A DNA stretch of 64,000 bases, from positions 50,682 to 114,681 of the forward strand of contig CAJOKD010000008.1 in assembly GCA_905235085.1 (NCBI GenBank), in the 5' to 3' direction. The position numbers and the translations under genes were made by a program. The stretch comes from an uncultured Bacteroidales bacterium. Lineage in GTDB: Bacteria > Bacteroidota > Bacteroidia > Bacteroidales > UBA932. A model generated the notes under the pieces. The model did not search any database. It saw only the letters and a program-made list of their open reading frames with translations, and was not told where the DNA came from. Below, piece after piece: positions 61,944 through 64,000 of this stretch (the stretch's first letter is position 1; every line of letters begins with the position of its first letter).

Positions 61944-62273
61944 TTATCGTATCGAAGCGAAATGGTCCAAATACCGGTTGGCGGCGGCAAGTTCGGGGAG
62001 ATTGTGCTCTTCGAAGGCAGCGCAGTACAACTCCCGGAAGCGACAGAGTTCTTCCCACATGGCGCTACGAGCGGATGCCGTCTGCCCCGCACGTCCATAT
62101 CTGATGGTAAGGTCGATAAGTTCCTGGAAACGGGCGAAGGCACTCTGTGCACGGTTTTCTTTCCCGTCCTCCAGCGCCTTTAGGACTCGGGAAGTCTCGC
62201 TGCCGATGTTGGCCATCTGCTGCGGAAAAGAGAGTTCGGCCCAGCGGCCGTTTTCCAGGGAAGCGTGTTGCAT
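61944..62273 (-). CDS. Small helical protein paired with DUF5674
   Basis: 109 residues: LENGRWAELSFPQQMANIGSETSRVLKAL, AFARFQELIDLTIRYGRAGQ and RYLDHFASIR, predicted to be all helix. I recall proteins of this type encoded directly after DUF5674 genes in many bacteria. Here the ATG at 62273 immediately follows the DUF5674 stop. The pair has the size and layout of a toxin-antitoxin or small regulatory module, but no activity is known to me. Both genes look intact although they lie in a decayed region, which suggests selection or recent arrival. Confidence 0.75.
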   Translation of the reverse strand: MQHASLENGRWAELSFPQQMANIGSETSRVLKALEDGKENRAQSAFARFQELIDLTIRYGRAGQTASARSAMWEELCRFRELYCAAFEEHNLPELAAANRYLDHFASIR

Positions 62274-62615
62274 CTATGCTGTAATGAATTTATCGACAAT
62301 GGATTTGATGGCTTTCCGAACCTCTGGATCTTCCACATCCCTAGAAGGATTGCCCTGCCAGGACCGGATGTTGATGAGCGAATCGTATTCAATGAAATCC
62401 TCGCCTTCTTCCTCCACCCAAAGGTTGAATCCCCAGAGGCTTTCCTGCGCAGATCCGTCTTCCAGAAGAAGACGCTCCAAGTCTGCGTGCAAATCGGCAT
62501 CGATGGCCAGGAGGCCTTTCTGGACATCCGCTACGCATTTAATCATGTCACCGAATGTGTTTTGTGCCAACTCTTTGAGTTTCGTGATGGGGATGGGCTT
62601 CTGAAGAATCTGCAT
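62274..62615 (-). CDS. DUF5674-family protein
   Basis: 113 residues from ATG 62615 (MQILQKPIPITKLKELAQNT); the TTG start at 62633 used in the track overlaps a TATCTTTG promoter box. Family features are FGDMIKCVADVQKGLLAIDADLHADLERLLLEDGSAQESLWG and IEYDSLINIRSWQGNPSRDVEDPEVR. Function unknown. It forms an operon with the 109-residue protein. A -7 box (TATCTTTG on the minus strand) lies about 15 bases upstream of the ATG. Confidence 0.8.
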   Translation of the reverse strand: MQILQKPIPITKLKELAQNTFGDMIKCVADVQKGLLAIDADLHADLERLLLEDGSAQESLWGFNLWVEEEGEDFIEYDSLINIRSWQGNPSRDVEDPEVRKAIKSIVDKFITA

Positions 62616-62648
62616 AAAAAAGTGTTTCGACAAAGATACAAATAAAAG

Positions 62649-63100
62649 ATGAAAAGCTACCTGAAATTCCTATCCCGGAACAAGTTATACACCGCCATCG
62701 AGGCGGTGGGGCTGGCCGTGAGCCTGGCGTTCGTGATTTTGATTGGCTCCTATGTGGTACAGCAATAAGAAGTGGCACACGAGTCGCCTCAGTGGGAGCG
62801 AACGTTTGTGTTGGGAACCAAGGAGTTCCTGGGGTTGACTTACTGGGACAAGGAGGAATTGGAGATGAATATCCCTGATGTGGAGGCAGCGACCAGAGCC
62901 GCTATGCTGTGGCAGCCGTTCATCCGCAAAGATGACCAGCTGCTCCAGTGCGCAGGTATGGAAACCGATGCCGACTTCTTCAAGGTATTCCCTGAATACC
63001 ATCTGGTAGAATGAAGTATTGATGATTTTGTAGGGAAGGACGATGTTCTCATTAGTGAATCTTTGGCCAGAAAGATTGCCGATCAGGTCGGTAATGACGC
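62649..63100 (+). pseudogene. FtsX/MacB-type ABC permease remnant with two in-frame stops
   Basis: In one frame the sequence reads MKSYLKFLSRNKLYTAIEAV and GLAVSLAFVILIGSYVVQQ, then TAA at 62766. It continues VAHESPQWERTFVLGTKEFL, EVEAATRAA-like MLWQPFIRKDDQLLQCAGME and FPEYHLVE, then TGA at 63012, and again SIDDFVGKDDVLISESLARK. This is the N-terminal TM and periplasmic core of a MacB-type permease. After about 63100 the similarity is lost. Two stops plus truncation make it non-functional. Confidence 0.85.
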
Positions 63101-63288
63101 GTCCGTTATACCGTTTGCTTGCAAAACGAGAAGAACCAGTATGCCCACAACAACTAATATGTTCAACAATTTGTGCACGAGCCATTTAACTGCAAAAATT
63201 ACACCAACTCCCAATTGGTTAGGGTCTTTCCCCGATACCGAATATGACTTACGGAATTCATCGAAGTGTTTTCCGCGAAAAGAATGGG
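63083..63288 (-). other. Possible small membrane-protein fragment (no clear start)
   Basis: The minus strand is open from the end of the AraC gene to a TGA at 63083-63085. It reads IAHSFRGKHFDEFRKSYSVS, then GVGVIFAVKWLVHKLLNILV and VVGILVLLVLQANGITDA, one strong hydrophobic span. There is no ATG; it may be the 3' end of a deleted gene or chance. The rest of this stretch shows nothing else recognisable. Confidence 0.3.
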
Positions 63289-63795
63289 CTATACATATGG
63301 CTGTAAACTGGAGCGGTATTCGGTAGGCGTCATCCCAAGGTGTTTTTTACAATATCGGCTGAAGTAGGACAATGAAGCGAAATTCATCCTGTTAGCTATC
63401 TGCGTGAGCGAATAGCGCGGATTGTCCAGGTATTCCTTAAGGATAGGAATGGTGTGTCTGTCGATATAAGAAATGACAGAATGTCCGGTCAGGCGTTTTA
63501 CCGTGGATGAGAGATATTTATCCGATACATTCAATTGAGCGGCATACCAGCCTACGGTTCGCGCCATGCGCGAATTTCCTTCGGCCAGAAGCCGCATAAG
63601 TTCGTTTACGATGAACCCCGCCCGCTCCGTGGATGCGTTTCCGCCGTCCCGCTGGCTGTGGAAGGAGAAGGTCCGATTATTTTGCTGCAAAAAAGACCTT
63701 GGGGGACAAAAAATCAAAGGAGTGACCCCGATACTATAAAGCCAGTTTCTGTTCAGTTCAATCCTAACTAATACCATTTGAAAAATAAGCATCAA
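63289..63795 (-). CDS. Short AraC-type HTH protein, probably truncated
   Basis: 168 residues. The C-terminal AraC HTH pair is intact: VGWYAAQLNVSDKYLSSTVKRLTGHS and YSLTQIANRMNFASLSYFSRYCKKHLGMTPTEYRSS. Only about 65 residues precede it, compared with about 190 in full AraC proteins, so most of the sensing domain is missing. Either it works as a short DNA-binding protein or it is a relic of the decayed region next to it. Confidence 0.75.
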   Translation of the reverse strand: MMLIFQMVLVRIELNRNWLYSIGVTPLIFCPPRSFLQQNNRTFSFHSQRDGGNASTERAGFIVNELMRLLAEGNSRMARTVGWYAAQLNVSDKYLSSTVKRLTGHSVISYIDRHTIPILKEYLDNPRYSLTQIANRMNFASLSYFSRYCKKHLGMTPTEYRSSLQPYV

Positions 63796-63874
63796 AATGA
63801 ACTTTATCGTGCTAAATATTCGAGATAAAGTACAAAAAGGTCACACTTTTTGTTGCTTGGAAAAATATTATTGC

Positions 63875-63882
63875 TAAATTTG
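63875..63882 (+). promoter_or_regulatory. -7 element TAAATTTG before the AAA ATPase gene
   Basis: TAAATTTG with a TTG (63853-63855) 19 bases upstream as -33 element; the ATG at 63906 is 23 bases downstream. Confidence 0.65.
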
Positions 63883-63905
63883 CACGTAAACTAATATGAT
63901 TAAAA

Positions 63906-64000
63906 ATGAATAATGCGAAGATAATTGCCCGGGAGAAGGAAATGGCCGAGCTAAGGAGATGCTATGAGTCCGACCGATCTGAATTTGTTATAGTGTACGG
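63906..64000 (+). CDS. AAA ATPase (archaeal-type/DUF234-like), 5' end only
   Basis: Only 31 codons are visible: IIAREKEMAELRRCYESDRS and EFVIVYG at the window edge. This matches the start of the ATPase family whose Walker A reads GRRRVGKT right after the sequence seen. Assignment depends on the short N-terminal motif, so it is probable rather than certain. The gene starts fresh after a good promoter, marking the right end of the decayed zone. Confidence 0.65.
   Translation, partial: MNNAKIIAREKEMAELRRCYESDRSEFVIVY

Noticed and set aside
1-64000. tRNA, rRNA, CRISPR arrays, insertion sequences, integrase genes
   Set aside because: None was recognised on either strand; short structured RNAs could still be missed without a covariance search.

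Overview
The window looks like a chromosomal segment of a Bacteroidales-type bacterium (Bacteroidota). Reasons: promoters of the TAnnTTTG type precede many genes, Shine-Dalgarno sequences are largely absent, and many products carry Bacteroidota lipoprotein signals. Typical gene content includes a TonB plug-domain protein, GH3 and sialate esterase enzymes, DUF4421-like barrels, C_GCAxxG_C_C proteins and a CusCBA-like efflux operon. No rRNA, tRNA, CRISPR array or intact insertion sequence was seen. All names rest on reading motifs by eye; no database search was run.

Layout. 1-1065: the N-terminal part of a MalY/PatB aminotransferase and a plug-domain lipoprotein. 1075-6256: a divergent signalling island. 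A sensor PP2C phosphatase, an alarmone-hydrolase-like HD protein fused to an APH-type kinase, and a RelA/SpoT-type synthetase face an RsbW-like kinase and a STAS anti-anti-sigma factor. 6260-9319: a DUF4230-like coiled-coil membrane protein, a solitary EIIC-like membrane protein and an exported phosphatase. 9431-11125: a NifU-like scaffold with a GGGtGRT-family protein. 12566-18183: a polyamine ABC transporter operon with a co-transcribed outer-membrane protein and a frameshifted potB. 18297-28137: thiol peroxidase, acyltransferase, esterases, rubredoxin, barrel, MBL hydrolase, ZIP transporter and GNAT. 28167-33110: a corrinoid-dependent methyltransfer operon ending in an MFS importer.

33113-41542: mixed genes, including a reverse transcriptase preceded by a compact, highly structured intergenic element, a 17-residue-repeat protein, an AbrB/acyltransferase pair and a rhaT remnant. 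41561-43014: a peroxide-defence operon (ferritin-like, glutathione peroxidase, OhrR-like) with two palindromes at its promoter. 43139-49034: an AraC-flanked divergent cluster with two exported flavodoxins, an exported alpha/beta hydrolase and a secreted multi-domain protein (ABM, amidohydrolase, two CMD, cupin). 49043-54523: TrkH, an OxyR-like LysR regulator, an AlkZ-related protein and a GH3 enzyme. 54627-60914: a His-rich exported protein and a CusB/CusA/CusC-type metal efflux operon.

60915-63300 is a decayed mosaic. It holds fragments of a carboxypeptidase-regulatory protein, a sigma-54 response regulator, an NtrY-like kinase and an FtsX-type permease, with short palindromic repeats at two of the joints, around an intact DUF5674 gene pair. 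The window ends with a short AraC protein and the start of an AAA ATPase.

Most promising for new biology: the reverse transcriptase with its structured leader (35487-36838), the alarmone/partner-switching island (1075-6256), the exported flavodoxin and five-module regulon (43139-49034), the corrinoid operon of unknown substrate, and the NifU-like/GGGtGRT pair.
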